A stretch of 64,000 nucleotides of DNA from Homarus americanus (taxonomy: Eukaryota; Arthropoda; Malacostraca; Decapoda; Nephropidae), in the NCBI RefSeq assembly GCF_018991925.1, contig NW_024724368.1, positions 3,066,742 to 3,130,741 of the forward strand, given 5' to 3'. The position numbers and the translations under genes were made by a program. This document shows, one piece after another, positions 27,001-42,300 of the stretch. The notes below the pieces were generated by a model. That model had not been told where the DNA came from and searched no databases. It saw only the letters and a list, made by a program, of their open reading frames with translations. Every line of letters starts with the position of its first letter. Position 1 is the stretch's first letter.

Positions 27001-27711
27001 CTACTGGTGACTGTCCCAGGGGTGCACAGTGGAGTGTGCATTAGGGTGAGAAAGACAGAGAGCAGGAGGAGAGGGAGAGGAGGGAGAAGGCGAGGGATAA
27101 TGATGGTAAAAAGAAAGAAGTTACGTAAGAAGTATCTGGTGATTAAGATGAAAGGGGAGAGTGAGGGTGTGTGTGTGTGTGGGTGTGTGTGTGTGTGTGT
27201 GTGGGTGTGTGTGTGTGGGTGTGGGTGTGTGTGTGGGTGTGTGTGTGTGTGTGGTGCTTACATAGCCTCACTGTGTATACCAATTGAGGAGGAGGAACTG
27301 TCTGTAGAGGCAAGTGGTGGCAGTCTGAACACCTGGGTAATTAGTACTGCTCTTCCACACACACACACAGGGAGCCAAGGTGAATAAGGGGTTGATACCT
27401 AAGCGTGGGGGCACGACTCTACCCTAACCAACCCAGTTTTATCAAATACCTCACCCACCTCTCCTTTAACTACACCTCAAAACCCCACACACAAATCACC
27501 AAAACCTGTTGTATCCATAAAAAATGAATCGTAAAAACTTGGCAAATACCTCCACTAAGAACTATAAAATGACTATATGGAACTTAATCACATCACATAA
27601 TTTCTTATATAAATTCAGACAGGTGTTAGAGCAGGTAAACCTAGAGCTATATAACCTTCACCCACCTACAGATCTTCCTACACACCTCCTACCTCACATC
27701 CCGTGCCTCAG

Positions 27712-27771
<60 letters not shown>

Positions 27772-28078
27772 GCCACCTTGCATCTCAATGATACTTCCTC
27801 CCCCCTCTCCTCCTCTGAACACACAACAGAACCCAACATTATACTCCTAAAACCAAAACAACACATCTTCAAGGTTAGGTTAGGTTAGGTTAGGTTAGGT
27901 TAGGTAAGGCTATATGTGAGAAATGGGTCAGCTGAGGCTAGGTTAATATGATAAGTGGACTAGCTGTAGTTTGCATTAATCTGGTAATAAAGTGATTATA
28001 AATTCACTTCAGTATCATAGGTATTCGATGAGTGTGTTGAAGCCAATTTATATCCCTCGAAAGTTTAAGTTAGGCGGG

Positions 28079-28135
<57 letters not shown>

Positions 28136-31100
28136 AGCATCTTAATCCAGACTGCTTGTTCCCTCCCCAGTGTAATAATTAAACTCCAAATCCCAGTCCA
28201 AACCCAAACCCAAAACCCGAACCCCCGAACCCAGAACTGTATTTGAATAACATAGAATCCGCCCGTACAACATAATGAATCCTGGTGTCATATATTGCCG
28301 AGTTACATTGGAGTGTTGACATAACTAAGAGAATAATAGAAACTTGATCACAGATTCTACGTCGTCACAACATGCATGAGTAACCCGGGCAGGTGGTTGG
28401 GTCGAGGCAGTGGAGGAGTTGAAGTGTTTGCCAGATACGGGAAATTACACGATAATAAGAAGGCACGACTCTGGTACCACCCAAGGCAGATACAAGTACA
28501 GACACGGGTACAAATATTGACACAGGTACACGTAAAAAGATATCAAAATACTACTATCGATACATAAAAATATCGTGGGACAATAAATATTACCACATCT
28601 CGGCTTGCTCTTCATATACAGAATCTACGGGGACAATACGCTCACTCCTTCACCTGAGTCACACTGAGGAGGTTCACAGATGGAATGCCTGAGTTTATGT
28701 CTTAGTTAACTGGTAAAAGAAATGGTAGTTAAGGGGTTATGAGGTGAGGTGGTGTGGTGGGTGGACTAGGTGAGGTGGGGCAAGGTGAGGTGGGGCAAGG
28801 TGAGGTGGGGCCGATATAAAATGAGTCATTTACGGAGAGAGAGGAGATGGAAGAAGAATCAAGCAACAAAAAACTAACCCAAAACATCTGCTAAATTACA
28901 ACTAAAACCTGATTCTCTCTCTCTCTTTATAGCAGTAGGTGAAGGCCGAGTACCAACATCACATCGGTACGTCAATAAATGTCACCATTATCCCAAGGAA
29001 GATAACTGATCAATGTAACTCATCTTCTAGGGCAAGGATAAACCCCACAATCAGAAGGGAAGACTATAGTATACCTGGCAGATGCAGATGACGGCCGAAG
29101 TGAGTCATTTGCGACGTTCTGTACCTAAAACCCAACAACAGATGGTAAACTTGTTGAGCCAGAGAGTGTATAGACGACAGGCTGTGTGTATATAAACCTA
29201 ACAAGTGTATTTACTGATGGTGTACTATACCTTATTGTCCTCCACACAAGGAAGGACAATGTTGATTTTGTAAGACGAATATTCACACGATCTCCACGAA
29301 ATTTTATATGCCAGGGTTATAACTCGACAATGGAAATCGCTACAGTGTTCATGTCTATGTCTCCAATATGCTGTGATCTTTAGTCTCAGAAAGGCACTAC
29401 ACCGACGTCAGAGGGCACTACACCGACGTCAGAGGGCACTACACCGACGTCAGAGGGCACTACCCGACGTCAGATGGCACTACACCGACGTCAGAGGGCA
29501 CTACACCGACGTCAGAGGGCACTACACCGACGTCAGAGGGCACTACCCGACGTTAGATGGCACCACCTGACGTCAGATGGCAGGATTATGATCAAGGATT
29601 AACCTAACCTAACTTTCCTCGCCTGCACGGAGCCAGACAGTATCATTGGTAAACCTTATAAGGGATCTTTTGCGCGCGCTCTCTCTCTCTCTCTCTCTAT
29701 CTTTCTTCTTTGTCTTCCATCCCCTCTCTCCCCCTTTCTCTATTCTTTTCTTCCCCTCTCTCTCTCTCTTCTTCTCCCTATCTCTACCCCCATCTCTCTC
29801 TGATGGTAGAGCCAATGTCCAGCTTAGAGCATCACCTCTCGACCCTCACTCAACTACCACCAATAAAACTCGCAAATGAACACAGAATGGGCGAGAGAGA
29901 GCCTTGGTGTGCCTGGGTGAGAGGACGGGGTGAGAGGAGGAGGAGGTTATTAAAAGCAGTTTAGTTTAACACCATACACAGGGTCTTTAGTAGCATATCT
30001 CCCCTAACACCTTCACTACAGGGACGCCGTAGTATACATAACCCTGACTTTACTAACAGCTATTCTACACTGTCATCTGTCTACCCTGTCACCTCTCTTA
30101 CCCCCCCCACCCCCCCACCACCACCATCTCCATTACCAACCAGAGTCACGATTCACTTCAATGCTAAAAAAAAAAAAAATCCTTGAACTTAGAATGTAAA
30201 AATAAGAGTTAATTTATTCATTTATTATACCTGTAAGACCACAGAAGAGAGAGATACGTGTTACTTATAATACCACATTTAAGTTGGTGTCAGTGGTGGG
30301 AACGATAGCAATACGAGTTTATATTAAAAGTTACAGTATACTAAATTAACGTGAGAGTTCTGAAAGGTCAAAATTTAAGGTCCTATTAAGGCTGGCTCAC
30401 TGTTTATTGTTGATCAGGTGAGTAAACACGGTTGGTAGATAGATAGATAGATATAGACAATGAATGGCAGGTGTGTAGTGATGGGAGGAGGAGAGGCAGT
30501 AACACAATGACAGGTGTGTAGTGGTGGTGAGAGGGAGGAGGAGGTGAAGGGAGTGGGTGTTGCAACGAGGCATGTGTGTGTGTGTGTGTGTGTGTGTGTG
30601 ATGGGACGCGCACACACACGCACACGCACACACACACACAAGGACTAGACGCATTTAACAACACCATCCTAGATCACCTTCAGGAATACAAGACCACGCC
30701 CTCAACACAACACACCCTCCTATGCTGCCACTCTACACACTCAGCTGGTATATCTGAAGGGTGTTGGAGGGAGGGAGACAGACAGACAGACAGACAGACA
30801 CACCCTCATGTTTGATATTGAAGTGCCACAGAGGGTCACCCAGCCGTCGTAACTACTACTCGGTCACTCACGGTTACTCACGATTACTCCTGGTCACTCA
30901 AACCGCAGAACAACAATGTATATATAATTTCCAATACACTCTTCACTTCTTCCCTGTCGCCATTACACTTGCTTAACACATTACTATATAACAGTAACGT
31001 AGAGATAAGACAGACAGACAGACAGACAGAACGAGACCGACAGAACGAGACCGACAGAACGAGACCGACAGATAAACATACCCTGACACAGACAAATTAG

Positions 31101-32845
31101 AAACGTCTTGCTATACAAAAAAAATAAAACAATATAACTTTTTCAAATCCACACCGGAACAACTTTGGTCAATGTGATTCAATCTTAGTTTATATCTGAA
31201 CTTGGATAAAGACTCAGCAGAAGGTCAAGGCGGTGTAAAAAATATTCTCTGATTAAAGTCTTATCATGCAACATAACCAACCCTTTGAATACTGTTTCTA
31301 TTCAACATAAAAACTTTCCACAACATTCTTTATGATTTTTAGAAAGGTATTGTTAATTCTTCTATCTTCAGTACTACTTTCTTTTACCCATTATGGTTTC
31401 CAAAATGTCAATATGGCGGTAAAATATGTCTCTCTCCTAGTGGCAGCCAGAAGGTCGTGATGACATAACGTGTAATTTTCACCTCTAGTGAGTTAGTGTG
31501 TGACGGCGTGTTGACCTCTACCAAGGCCAGGTCACTACCCTTCACCTGGCTCGGTTAATTACCTGTTCCCTCACATGCATGACCACCCTATAGGTTCCAT
31601 CTACACACGTCAGGGCTCCTCCCTCCATTCACGCCCCTTCACACCTAAGTAGATGTATTTGATCAGATTCCGCAAAAAAAAAAAATAAATAAATAAATAA
31701 ATAAAATAAATAAATAAATAAAAATATACATAAATAAATAAATAAATAAATAAAAATAAATAAATAAATAAATAAAAACGTCATCAAGTGCACCATTAAC
31801 TTCCTGGGAATAAGACGCACCAAATACCTTGTATTATTTCACTATCACGTAACCTTCACCATGACCAAACCACAGGAAGGAGTTGGTGTACTGTGCCCGT
31901 AAATACCTCGCGTGAGTAATAAGACTTAAAAGACTTCAGGAGAGTATAATCACAAGTCAGATGACGCATAAGGACAGGGGGGGGGGTGGTAGATGGGCAA
32001 GGTTACCTGGTCACCAATTACCAGGTGAGCACACATACACACACCTGCCTTAACCTAATCTGACTTAACTTTACCTACAACTTGACCTGACCAAACCTAC
32101 TTTATACACTCGCTACAGTACACAAACTCGTAACAGACTATACACTCGCTACAGTACACAAACTCGTAACAGACTATACACTCGCTACAGTACACAAACT
32201 CGTAACAGACATACTTGTTATTGTGTTTATGCTTGTTGTCATAACCAGCAGGCAATAACACCTAAAAAAAGCAAACTAACTGTTGACTGGATTTTAGCTT
32301 AGTGCAGACGAAGATTTGGTGGAATGTTAACAGTTCGTGGTAAATAGCTTCGGTTTTTAATATGCATGTGTGTGTGCGTGTGTGTGTGCGTGTGCGTGTG
32401 CATGTGTGTGTGCGTGTGCATGTGTGTGTGTGTGTGTGCATGTGTGTGTGTGTGTGTGTGTTGAACTCTAACTTGTATTTTAGAGGAAAGGAACAAGAGA
32501 TTCAAGAACACTCCAACAAGCCAATTCCTATCACATGTTTCCAGTTAGAACATACAGCCTTGAAAGAATATATGACAATACATCACGTCTTCCTGGGCTG
32601 TGTGTGATGCTGTACTTGTCAAAAAAAATGTCCTCAGTGTCAGTCTCTGCAACACACACCTATTCACAACACTTAATCCACTTGGTTCATGTAGTTTATT
32701 TAACAAGGAGTATTGAGTATTTACCAGCACCACACACCAGGTAGCTAGGTGGAAGCATTCATTGTGGTGTGTGTCTGTGTGTGTGTGTGTTTTGGTGCTT
32801 TACAACTATAAGTCAATAACGAATATATCAAATTTAAAACATGAA

Positions 32846-32896
<51 letters not shown>

Positions 32897-35800
32897 CTCT
32901 CTCTAGCTCAGTTATGTGTTGAGATCATTAAGTCAAGGATTTAACTTAACGAGACATTTCCTTTCGGCTTAACGTAGATACAGTCATACACCTGCTTGTT
33001 ATTGTGAGATCTGTTGATTCATTAATACAGGTATATCAACATTAATAAACATAACATTTGTCACTTTGGTATCTTGAAAGTATTGCTGGATAATGATATA
33101 AACAAGAATCTAACATAAGGCAAATGCCATGAACTCTACAATATACCATTTATAAGTAAGTCGATGAAAGGATGTAAATTAACCAGTGGACATTAACCCA
33201 CTAATGATATTATTCACAGCTTAGAAGGAGTCGAACGTGACCACACACACACACACACAACCACTCTGCATAAACGCGTCACACCCTCCCTCTTGCACTC
33301 AACCTCCTCCTCCTCCCCGTTTATCACAGTAATAAACGCTGGGTATTAAAGACTCGGCCGGGTTTGTAGGGGAGGGGCAACCAACACTCTTGATCAATAC
33401 TTTTAAACATACTGTGAGATGTGAACAACCGACACAAGGCAGACACACCACTACAACACACATATATGATTCCTATGTCAACACTATGGAGTATGGTGAA
33501 GGAAGAAGGAGTATAAGGGAAGGAAATAGGAGAAGTATGGTGAGGGAGACAGGAGAAGTAAGGTGAGGGAGACATGAGTATAGCGAGGGAGACAGGAGTA
33601 TAGTGAGGGAGACAGGAGTATAGTGAGGGAGACAGGAGTATAGTGAGGGAGACAGCAGAAGTATAGTGAGGGAGACAGCAGAAGTATAGTGAGGGAGACA
33701 GGAGAAGTATAGTGAGGGAGACAGGAGAAGTATAGTGAGGGAGACAGGAGAAGTATGGTGAGGGAGACAGTGTTCCTCCCTCAGGTACACAACTATGGTG
33801 AGGGAGGAGGGCAGTATACCTGTAGCTGGGCTCACCTGGCCTCCGGTTATCCATCAACAACCCGTGTGACCAGTTATTGGCAGCCACCGCTGTGACCTCT
33901 ACACCCCCCTCACCCCCTTTGTTGCCTGCTCCTTCTCCTGCCATGACCTTACTTCACCCTGCTCCTGATATGACCTCGCTTCACCCTGCTCCTGCTATGA
34001 CCTTTGCACCCCCGCCCTTACTGCCTCCTCCTCCTGCTATGACCTGTCTCCTACACACACACACACACACACACACACGACAAAAACATACTCGTACAAA
34101 CACATACAAATTATCGTTTCGTTTACTCATATTTCCAAATAAAACCGCGAGCTTCTTTTGTTTGTGGTATCACCAGACCACAATTCTTAAATCACACTCC
34201 TTAATAAATTTTCCTCTACTTGTTTTGTCCATCCCAGTTATTTTTTTGTTTTCATTTAACTATTATTCTTAGCCTTCCCTCTCCCACTTCTCTATAAATA
34301 TTAATGTCTGCTCGTTAGTAAATTATTTTTATTCCAAGGAGTAGAATAATGGGTCGCTTCGTTATCTTTTAGGAAACCTCAACAGCTACCAGGAATAATT
34401 TACGTCCTTCGGGGAAAAAACTAGACGAAACATAATAAAGGCCCAAAATTTAAGCCTCTTTAACTTTTATGTCATAATTTGGGCAGGTGATATTATTTAT
34501 GACAACAAACTAGACACTAATGTACAGTAGTTCCGGGGACCGCGGAACTCAAGTTATGGCAGAGTAATTCATCAACCTGCGATTTTGATGTCTAACCGAT
34601 CTCGACCAAATGTTTTGAGCGGCTACAGATAATACTAGAGAGGTTAAAGGTGAATATGTCAATTAATCTTTGAGTCAGAACATTAATCCACCAGTTAGAC
34701 ATCGACTTTGTTTATAAATTATGGAAGATGCATTAAAAAAAAGCTACTTAATCTTCGTAATGGAACTCTGGGACATTAAAACACAATGTGTACGTCTCTG
34801 TAGCGTCTAATTCTCTAGTTTATTATTTTACGTGGGTGTGACCTTCACCTTTACACACTTGCCAGAAAATATAATAAAAGCAAAACAAAAGTACGACTAA
34901 TTTCCTAAACAAGTAAGGTTCATTATCTTAGGGTAACATATCAAAGCTTTTAACAATTGAAGAGCCATTAAACACAACAACAAGAAACTGATAAATAACC
35001 AATAAAGCGTCACTAACACCTGATCCTCCCCTGCTTCGTCACCACCACGTGCACCAGAGCAACACACCCACGTATGTACGCAAGACTGGCAGGCGCGTCT
35101 TCCCGTGTACACAAGATGATTTGCTTATTGTATTGTCATTCCCCTGTAACAACACCTTCCGCCATCGACTAATGTTTTGTTATATTCATCTCTTTATTTG
35201 TATTTTCCTTAACCTGTGTATGATCCAAGGTCACCCATCATCAGGTACGAAAAGGTTGGCTACGAGACGTATTGACACAGCCAGAATGTGTAAACAAGAG
35301 GCATGGATAAGGTCGTCACAGCCCTTCCTGCTAACCTTACGTCATGATAACCAAGGCCCAGTCAGTGTTTACTCTCACCCACCGCCCCCACGAAACCCAG
35401 GACCAAGCTGCCTCCTCCATCACACATCTTTACCAAGAAATTTGAAATTGTTCATAACACTTGAGAAAGGGTTAGAAGCCTGGTACTGGACATGAGAAAC
35501 AGCAACAACAAAATACGAAACACGAACAGGTTAGTGTAGGAGACTTTGTTTAACCTAAGGTGCAGAGAGAACGGAAGTGTCAACATTCTCCCGCCAACCC
35601 CTCACCACACTGGGCTCAAGGCGCTTAGACTAGCAACAACTTCACCCTCACTAAGGCTAATTAAGTTAAATATATCCTCTATTACTTGACTATCTACGTA
35701 ACAAGAGTCTTCCTTTAGTATCTTTCACTTTAATCAAATGTTTTAGAGTAATTCCATAAAGATTAGGATGTACGAGTGTAATACGTGTTTGCTCCCAACG

Positions 35801-35982
35801 TCTGTGTCAAGGGTCATTATTTTTACTAGTGTATCGCTCGTAAACCATCATTATCCCTTGTTAGCCATCACGTCTCCAGCAATCTTTTGGATCTAGAAAC
35901 ACGTATGTATGTATTACTCTTATTTGCTACACTATCATCTGGAGGCTGTCTAGCATGTATGTACACAAATAAATATGACAAG

Positions 35983-36017
<35 letters not shown>

Positions 36018-39000
36018 TACATTCTAACCTTCAACCTAGATTCCTAACATGTCAAGGTTCCTCATCATTTAAATAGAATCACATCGATTTTTCTTGTCTG
36101 GTAAGAAAATACAAAAAAAGAACAACATTCTATAAAATCAAATGAGAAACTTTACCAGAAATTAAAGACTATTCCCACCGCCTTGTATTCAAAAGCATTA
36201 CACTCATTATTCTTTACAAATGGCACGCACGTTGATAATTTGCTAGACTACCTTAGGAACATGCAGTTGTGTGTAGACGCTTAGTAAATCACGATGAACC
36301 TCAAAGGGAATAAACATGGAGCGAATGATGACAAAAATATTAACAACCTACAGAAATAAATAAATAAATAAATAAATATGTCTCCCCCCCCCCCCCGCCA
36401 GTGTTCAATCACAAACGCCCAAATCCCACAACAAATTAATATTTATCACTGCCTTATCGTCTTTATAACTTTATGTCCAATTTGATGAAAAAATATCCCG
36501 TGGTTTGTATACATTAAATTATAACGAATATACAAAGAAAGATTAGATAAATTAGAGTGAAATTGTACGGTTATTTCCAGTGTAATGTTAAATAAAGGTT
36601 TGTCTACGTTGTTGTGAGCTTAATGTTGTATATACCTCTGAAACATAAACAACACACTTTAGGCACGAGTGTTATATGAAGAATAAAACTTTGTTCGCTA
36701 AAACCACACATACATAATCGGTATATAACAAACGTCATTGGTGAATTATACTCGGGTATTATTTAAAACAAGATAAATTTGATATAAAAGATTCATCCCA
36801 GCGTTATTTGCAATCAGTAGTTTGAAAAATAATCTGGAATCATTGTAGTTTATATATGACACATTATTTAACCCGCCATCACACTTAACTTTTGGAGTAC
36901 AGTATATTTTAATTTCATCATGGTTATTTTCGATGTAATTTACTCCAAAAGCATAAAACATTTCGGTCTAAACAAACTTAATAATGATAAGGATTCAGAA
37001 TTGGTCATTGGTGTGGGCGTGTCGTCTCCCTGGCCACACCTACGTCACTCACTCAGTACTGTAGTGTCACGAGACGTATGGTATAGATCTAGTTTATATT
37101 GGTCCCTTTCACTGGATCTAGGACAAGGTTACTACTTCTCACTTTCAGGATATTAATGTCATTCACATCTGACACACTAGAGCCTTTTTGTTATTCGTAT
37201 ACAATAGAGGCAACTAAAAACACTACGAAGGAATTCAGTATCACGTCAAGCATTAATGGGTCGACACAGACGAAATATTTCTCCAATATTTATCCCACAT
37301 CATGACTCGTAGTTAAACACAGGATTCGTTCAGTTTTATGTGATACTGAACGTGAATTCATTGATTTCGTTGAAACAGAGCCAACACTTGATATTGACCA
37401 CAACCAGGCATACAGGAGTCGCTGGAAATGGCGCATCTTCCCGACCCTCCAAAACTGGTTAGTACTATAAATTACTATAACCAGCAACACGCCTAACAGT
37501 TCCACCCAAAATCTGCAATAATTAATAATATACGTTCATACAAAAAGTGAATTTAATCCAATTACTCTATAGGCAAGTCACTGCGACAACCAACTTTGGA
37601 GGACAGACACAAAACTGCCCCATCCCCAGGAACTTTTCGGTCACTAAAACAACAAAAACATTAAATACGAGACAAATGACCTAAAGCTTGAAGTGTTGTT
37701 CTCATCCTAACACAACACCTCCAGCAGCACCACATCACGACAACGTCTCTTACAGAAACATCCTCGTCACATTATCCTACTCGCGTCCTGCCACCGAGCA
37801 CACACGTTCGACATTTCTATGAATAAGTTAAGAGGCTTACAAGTTTAGGCTGTCCAGCTGATCGACACCGTGGAAAATATGTGACTGAGTGTGACTGATA
37901 TTTTTCTTGGCGTCTCTGTCAATGACCCACCAAGATAGGGCATAACTGGTTATATCCACAGATCATTGTTCAGGTCAACTAATCTCCCGCATATTAGTGT
38001 TGGAAAGTGATTAGTTACGCATGACCGGAGCGCATTTAATCTAACGCATATTATAAGAGGTTTTTATAGTGATACGTTCAGGAATTTCTTGGTGTAAAGC
38101 TGTAAACGACAAGGGAGTCGATTCCGGAAGAACACCATTAGTTGAAACCTGGTATGTTAACCCAGGCTACAGCATCACTAACCGCACCTTAACTTATCTA
38201 TTATTTATATTGGAGAAGTAGAAGATATGTAAGATAAATATACAGCATTACACCACCACTCTTCCGGCTGGGTATAGGACAGCTTTGTACCCGCACCGAG
38301 TATGGGTTCCGCGGTCGTGTAGTTCCCGCCAATTATTGAACTTCGGTGGGGTGTCAAGAGCGACCCTGACCCACTCCCTCTAGACTAGACGTTACCAACA
38401 ACAACACTACCATTCCTTTACTTGACACTCACTACCTCTTTAGCCAGCGAGAGGGTGGGGGCAGGCCCATAACTGATCGAGAGGCCCATGTTTTTTTTAG
38501 GAGCCCAGATGTTGTTACAAGTGATGAAGACCGTTATGCCATGATGTAATAGTTAAAAGGATAACACGTTACCTTATATAAAATCAAAACTAATTTAAAG
38601 TTTCATAATATACACCAACACACCCCCCCCAAAAAAAAAACGAAATTTAACTAAGTCGCCCTTAATCAACAGAAAACGACATCTGTTATTAGGGCCAACG
38701 TCACGACACAACATTAGGGCGTTAGCGTAAGGAAACGTCATATCATATTTCAGTGAATTTTTCGTCTTCTTGAACCCCAAAAATCAATATAAAAACTAAC
38801 CTCTCTCTAGAGTCAAGACATACATATTATATCATGTTTGTCGGTGTATGGAAACTAAAATTAGGAAGCTTTAACTATTACTATTATTATTGTCATTATT
38901 ACGTTATTATTGTTTTTTATTATTATTACTATCATCATCATTACCCGTACTATTATTTTTATTCTATTACTATCATTATTTTCATCATCAAGTAATACAT

Positions 39001-39174
39001 CATGATAGGTCCAGCACCGTGATCCATATAAGCAGTTGGCTGACACTGGTCGATAACTGACCTACATTATGCCGGACCACCACCAAATGTTTTCAAATTG
39101 TTTCTCGCACGAATAAAATAATAAAAATAATTCAACACATTTTAAGTTTGTTTTTATGTGTTTGTTTTATTAAT

Positions 39175-39214
<40 letters not shown>

Positions 39215-39259
39215 GGAACTGTGGTTAATGAACGACAATGATCAGTTTGGAAGCGTTCT

Positions 39260-39307
<48 letters not shown>

Positions 39308-42300
39308 TTGCTATATTTGTATTATGTGAATTATTTTATACTCTCTCGTTCTGGTTCTCTGTCTCTCTCTTGTTCAAAGTCTCGTTCTCTTCTCTATCTC
39401 TCTCATTCTCGTTCCCTCTCTGGCAGAATATATTAAAACCAACCTCCATTACAAGACCCTCTACACCGTTACCACCTGCGTCCTGGAAATATTCAACACC
39501 TAAATATGGAGCACATGGCCACCCCCCTCCCCCACACTCATGACCTGGCACCACCCTCTTGCTTCACCTCTCACTCCTCATGGTGGGTGGTACCTCTCCC
39601 CCCCGTGAGTGGGTCAGTCATCAGGTTTTCCTCTCGGGGTGTACGTGAAGGTCGTACTACACATCAGTCCTCCCGATGGTGGAGTCACTCTCAGCTGTTT
39701 ACCACCGTGATCCTTGAGACGTAAGTACAGGTGTGTCTACTCAGGTGACATCATCTTAGCTACATCTTTTTTCTTTATTAATTAGATACTTATTATTTTA
39801 CTTATCTCTGTTGTATAGTTTAGTCCCCAGATACACGATAAGGGTCACAAGACAGCTGATATAATAATACATTTCGATTGAAGGCTCCCTCGTGTTTTGA
39901 CCAACCCAGATAGCTTTTGTTTTTGACACATTTGTATTAATCACATCCCTTTGTTAACTGTCAAATATTAAACACTCGTATATAGTTGTATCTGAAATAA
40001 ATAAGTTCTATAAAATAATAATATATTTGATAATCTTCAATTTAATTATTACGATCGTCAAAGATAACCTACAATGTTCTTTTAGATATCATGAACAACC
40101 AATAAACGTTTGAAGAAGGAAGAACAAACACCAATAACACATCTACTGAATATACAAGAATTTGGATTTTTTTTTTAATTTCCCGCGAACAGAAGCTAGT
40201 TTATTGTGCACCCCATACCGAGGTTGAGGGTGGTGGTAGGAACGTGTCACTCTCTCTCTCTTCCTCCCTGTGTGTGTGTGTGTGTGTGTGTGGTTCTGCC
40301 CCCACTCCTCCAACCTCGGGCCAGGTCACGGCTACTGGATGATGATAAAAAGCAAAGGTCACAGTGTTGTTGCACCTTCAGGTAAGTGGCGTCCACACAC
40401 GGAGTTTTGTCTACGTCGTCTGGCTACCATAACACGGGAGGGAAAGGAAGGGAAAAGGACAACAACAAAGATCTTTTACGCCAGTGAGAATTTTAGAATA
40501 AGAAGAGGAACTAAATGTTGACGTTAAACTGTTACTGACGAACAATCTTACCAGCGACGAGAGGCAAAAATGTAACATGGAGTTAATTACTTTTTACATT
40601 CGTATATATGACATATCCCCTGGCTGGAAACAGTGAAATTACCCAAGTTGACCATAATAGACACCAGACACGACACTTCTTCACTGATGGTGTGTCCAGC
40701 ACGTTATTTAAAGCTTGCCAGTGCTCACCAGGAGAGGTGTATTAACATTACAGTAACCCTTAGTATGCACTGGACTGTAAATTCTCCTTTACCCCATAAT
40801 TGAAGCCACATTCCTCAAATTTCTTCATCGATTTGGCGAACTACTTGCAAGAACAGTATTCCAGGGAGCGATATGACCTCTGGAATACCGAGGATACATT
40901 TAATAAACTTACATACATGACCGCTTGTGTACATAGGTAAGAGCCGAGAGGTTTCTATATGGACTAAACCTAGCCTGAGAAAATACCGCTATATTATTTC
41001 CCACAAGAAGAAACGTTACCGGGAACTGATCAGGTGGAACTCACTCAAGAAAGATAAATACGATTAAAGGAATTAAATTTTCGTTGTGAGTTTTGATCTG
41101 GTGGGATTTTTCTCATTTGGGAATTTGTCGACCGGAAGTGTGTGTTGGAAGTGGTGTTATGTCTGTCGGTACAGGAATGCAATAGTTCGTTCCTCGTCTA
41201 ATATTTACGTGTTGCGGCGTGCATTCCCTGGCGTGTATGAATGCGCGCATGTGTGGGGGCAGGGGTGTTAGTCGATACAAGGCGCTGGAAATAGTCACTA
41301 ATTTTACGGGTTATAAATAAAACACCGAATGAGTCATCTGGTATGTGTTTTCTTCATGTACAAGTATAGTGTACACCACCTGTGTACACCATGTGTATGT
41401 TTTATTGGATGTGTACACCAGTTATTTGTTTTGTTGGATCTGTGTGTTTACTGGGAGGGGCCACTGTTTTTGTCGGATGTTTGCACCACGTGTGTTTTTG
41501 GGAGGGACACGTACACCATGTGTGCTTTTGTTGGAGGTGTAATCATGCGTGTTTTAGTTCGATACATGTACAAAATATGCTTAGTGTACAGGTATAATAC
41601 TAGACGTGTACACCACAAGTATACACAACACCACCAGACGCTGGAGGGTGTTACATAACATCACCAGGACTCAGACGACGGTACGAAGGTCTGCAACAAG
41701 CCCTGACGCAACCAGGATCAGCACGGCGATACCTGAGCGTCGGGAACTAGATCATCAGGTGCCCCCCCCTCCCCCCCCACACACACGTTAATATCAAAAC
41801 CTCAAGAGCGAAGAAGGAAAGATTGAGAGACGACCAATACAGAATAGATTATTAGGGTTGATGTTTATATACCAAAGATTATCAGAGGCCATAATCTGGG
41901 AGCAAAATAACCATCAAATAATAATATAACTATTAAATAATACTGATTACAACTTGAAGACCAAAAGACCGACAAGCTAAACTACATCATATTAACGAGA
42001 CGTGAACCCAAGACCTTCCCCCCCCCCCTGACCTAAGACCTCATCAATAAGACCTACCTTAGTGCGGGACTTGAGACGCTCCACGGCCTGGTTGTCAGCG
42101 GGTGATCTAGGGACTCGATTGCTCTTCTCGCGACACCAGTTGATGTGACGGTCTGCTGCCTTGGGTCCGAAGTGTCGCTCACAATGGGGGCACTGGTTAT
42201 AGTCGGAAGGAATGTTGGACACTGGTAGACCCCCGCTCCCATCGTCCCCATCTGATGCACAAACACACAAACTTATTGACGTAATGCAAAATATAAACCT

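Larger units (their letters stand above)
17034..42057. other. Intron 4, 25 kb, repeat-rich
   Basis: This is the largest intron, separating the zinc-finger exons from the rest. Besides the elements listed separately it holds shorter (CA)n or (TG)n tracts at 19553-19589, 33241-33260, 34053-34078, 35985-36014 and 40269-40291, plus (AATA)n at 36352-36379 and imperfect (ATT)n at 38878-38960. Stretches 18290-19550, 20820-22230, 24700-27150, 34270-35980 and 36400-38870 show no gene, element or repeat that I can name. No nested gene was recognised. Confidence 0.7.

Noticed and set aside
29392..29582. CRISPR-like array of short regular units
   Set aside because: The units are directly adjacent with no unique spacers, and the genome is eukaryotic. 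The same applies to the other minisatellites.
33324..33944. Minus-strand open frame of 206 codons rich in Ser, Pro, Leu and Tyr
   Set aside because: It is the translation of the 20/23-bp minisatellite at 33485-33780; several frames are open for the same reason.
35049..35495. 148-codon plus-strand open frame
   Set aside because: It shows no recognisable motif, no homologous family and no splice context. The length is within chance for this composition.
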